NCBI GenBank assembly: GCA_964658455.1
Contig: CAZZZA010000078.1
Coordinates: 1 to 14,049 of the forward strand
Direction: 5' to 3'
Length of the DNA stretch: 14,049 nt
Source: Lichenicola sp964658455
GTDB lineage: Bacteria; Pseudomonadota; Alphaproteobacteria; Acetobacterales; Acetobacteraceae
Shown here: positions 13,144 to 14,049 of the stretch, in pieces
Layout: each line of letters opens with the position of its first letter
Position numbering within the stretch: the first letter of the stretch is position 1
Notes under the pieces: model-generated
What the model was told of the DNA's origin: nothing
The model's database searches: none
What the model saw: only the letters and a program-made list of their open reading frames with translations
Made by a program: the position numbers and the translations under genes

Positions 13144-14049
13144 GCCGCATCGCCCAGCTGGCGCGCGCGTTCGACCGCGCCGGCGGCTACGAATCGGCGG
13201 CGATCCTGCAGCGGCTGGTCGCCGACCGGCTGGCGGCGCGGATCGTCGCCGCCTGCGAGCGGCCGCCGTCGCGCATCCTGGAGATCGGCTGCGGCACCGG
13301 GCTGCTGACCCGCCGCCTGCGCGCGGCGTTCCCGGACGCGCTGATCGTCGCCACCGACATCGCGCCGGCGATGCTGCGACGCTGCCGCGACGCGCTGCCC
13401 GGCGACCGGCGGCTGCTGCTGCTGGCGACCGACGGGCACGATCCGGCGGTCGCGCCCGACTTCGACCTGATCTGTTCCAGCCTGGCGCTGCAATGGTTTG
13501 ATCACCCGCCGCGCGCCTGGCGGGCGCTGTCAGCGCTGCTGGCCCCCGGCGGCCGCCTGCTGGCGGCGACGCTGCTCGATGGCAGCCTCGGCGCCTGGCA
13601 GGCCGCGCACCGCGCCGAGGCCTGCACCGCCCGCACCCCGCCGCTGCCGGTGCTGTCCAAACTGTCGCGTCGCACCGTCGGCGCCTGGCAGCAGGAGCCC
13701 ATCTGCGTCGCCTACCCGGACGGCATGGCGTTCCTGGGCGGGCTGCGGGCGATCGGCGCCACCCTGCCGCGCGCCGGCAGCCGGCCGCTCGGCCCGGGCG
13801 CGCTGCGGCGGGTGCTGCGCCGGTTCGAGACCGAGCACGGCGCGCTCGCCGACTATCTGGTCGGCTACGGTGCCTTTAGCCGCCCGCTGCGCGACGGCGT
13901 GTTCGTGACCGGCACCGATACCGGCATCGGCAAGACCCTGGTCAGCGCCTGCCTGGTTGCCGCCTGGGACGCGGAATACTGGAAGCCCTGCCAGACCGGC
14001 CTCGAGGAGGATCCCGGCGACACCGCCACCGTCCGCGCCCTGACCGGCT
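13140..14049 (+). CDS. bioC-bioD: BioC–BioD fusion: malonyl-ACP O-methyltransferase joined to dethiobiotin synthetase (3' end outside window)
   Basis: One frame runs without a stop from the GTG at 13140 to the window edge (303 codons visible). Residues 1–about 250 are BioC, which methylates malonyl-ACP to start pimelate synthesis. Features are AFDRAGGYE with the LQRLVADRLAARI helix near the start, SAM motif I ILEIGCGTG (46–54), ATDIAP (motif II) and SSLALQWFDHP (113–123), the last typical of BioC. From residue 254 the frame becomes BioD, which closes the ureido ring using CO2 and ATP. It has VFVTGTDTGIGKT with P-loop 258–266 (Lys265), then YWKPCQTG (280–287, Lys282). Codon-by-codon reading confirms the join has no stop. 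The GTG at 13899 could also serve as an internal start for a separate BioD, but BioC would still lack its own stop. The GTGA overlap with the esterase fixes the beginning. Confidence 0.88.
   Translation, partial: MSRIAQLARAFDRAGGYESAAILQRLVADRLAARIVAACERPPSRILEIGCGTGLLTRRLRAAFPDALIVATDIAPAMLRRCRDALPGDRRLLLLATDGHDPAVAPDFDLICSSLALQWFDHPPRAWRALSALLAPGGRLLAATLLDGSLGAWQAAHRAEACTARTPPLPVLSKLSRRTVGAWQQEPICVAYPDGMAFLGGLRAIGATLPRAGSRPLGPGALRRVLRRFETEHGALADYLVGYGAFSRPLRDGVFVTGTDTGIGKTLVSACLVAAWDAEYWKPCQTGLEEDPGDTATVRALTG

Overview
The window reads as one contig from a GC-rich alphaproteobacterium. The family is most likely Acetobacteraceae (Rhodospirillales). That inference rests on three things: very GC-rich third codon positions, a pgsA–moaD–moaE order typical of alphaproteobacteria, and a Hint-domain surface-type protein of a sort common in acetic acid bacteria. 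I could not test it by search.

Left part (1–3331, + strand). The 3' end of pgsA (phosphatidylglycerophosphate synthase) is followed by a molybdenum cofactor group: mobB, moaD and moaE, with a small proline/glycine-rich lipoprotein between mobB and moaD. A class I SAM-dependent methyltransferase comes next. Its basic C-terminal tail contains a 10-base assembly gap flanked by two copies of the same 17-base sequence. It converges on a 586-residue Hint (hedgehog/intein) protein on the minus strand (3344–5104).

Middle part (5105–7956). About 870 bases carry no convincing gene. After that, base composition falls clearly below that of the neighbours. This lower-GC stretch carries one unrecognised 192-residue gene (+ strand, with its own promoter candidate and a good ribosome binding site) and a family 61-type glycosyltransferase (- strand, TTG start). 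It looks like an acquired accessory insert, probably concerned with surface glycans.

Right part (7957–14049). This is a biotin-synthesis locus built as two divergent, tightly overlapping transcription units. Leftward: bioA, a DUF2252 protein and an MgtC/SapB-family membrane protein, joined by 4-base ATGA and GTGA overlaps. Rightward: bioF, a compact BioH-like esterase, and a continuous reading frame in which a complete BioC methyltransferase runs without a stop codon into the start of BioD. Together these cover pimeloyl-chain priming (BioC), release of the pimeloyl thioester (BioH-like), KAPA formation (BioF), DAPA formation (BioA) and dethiobiotin formation (BioD). bioB is not in the window. 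The BioC–BioD fusion is the most notable observation. No tRNA, rRNA, CRISPR array or intact insertion sequence was seen.
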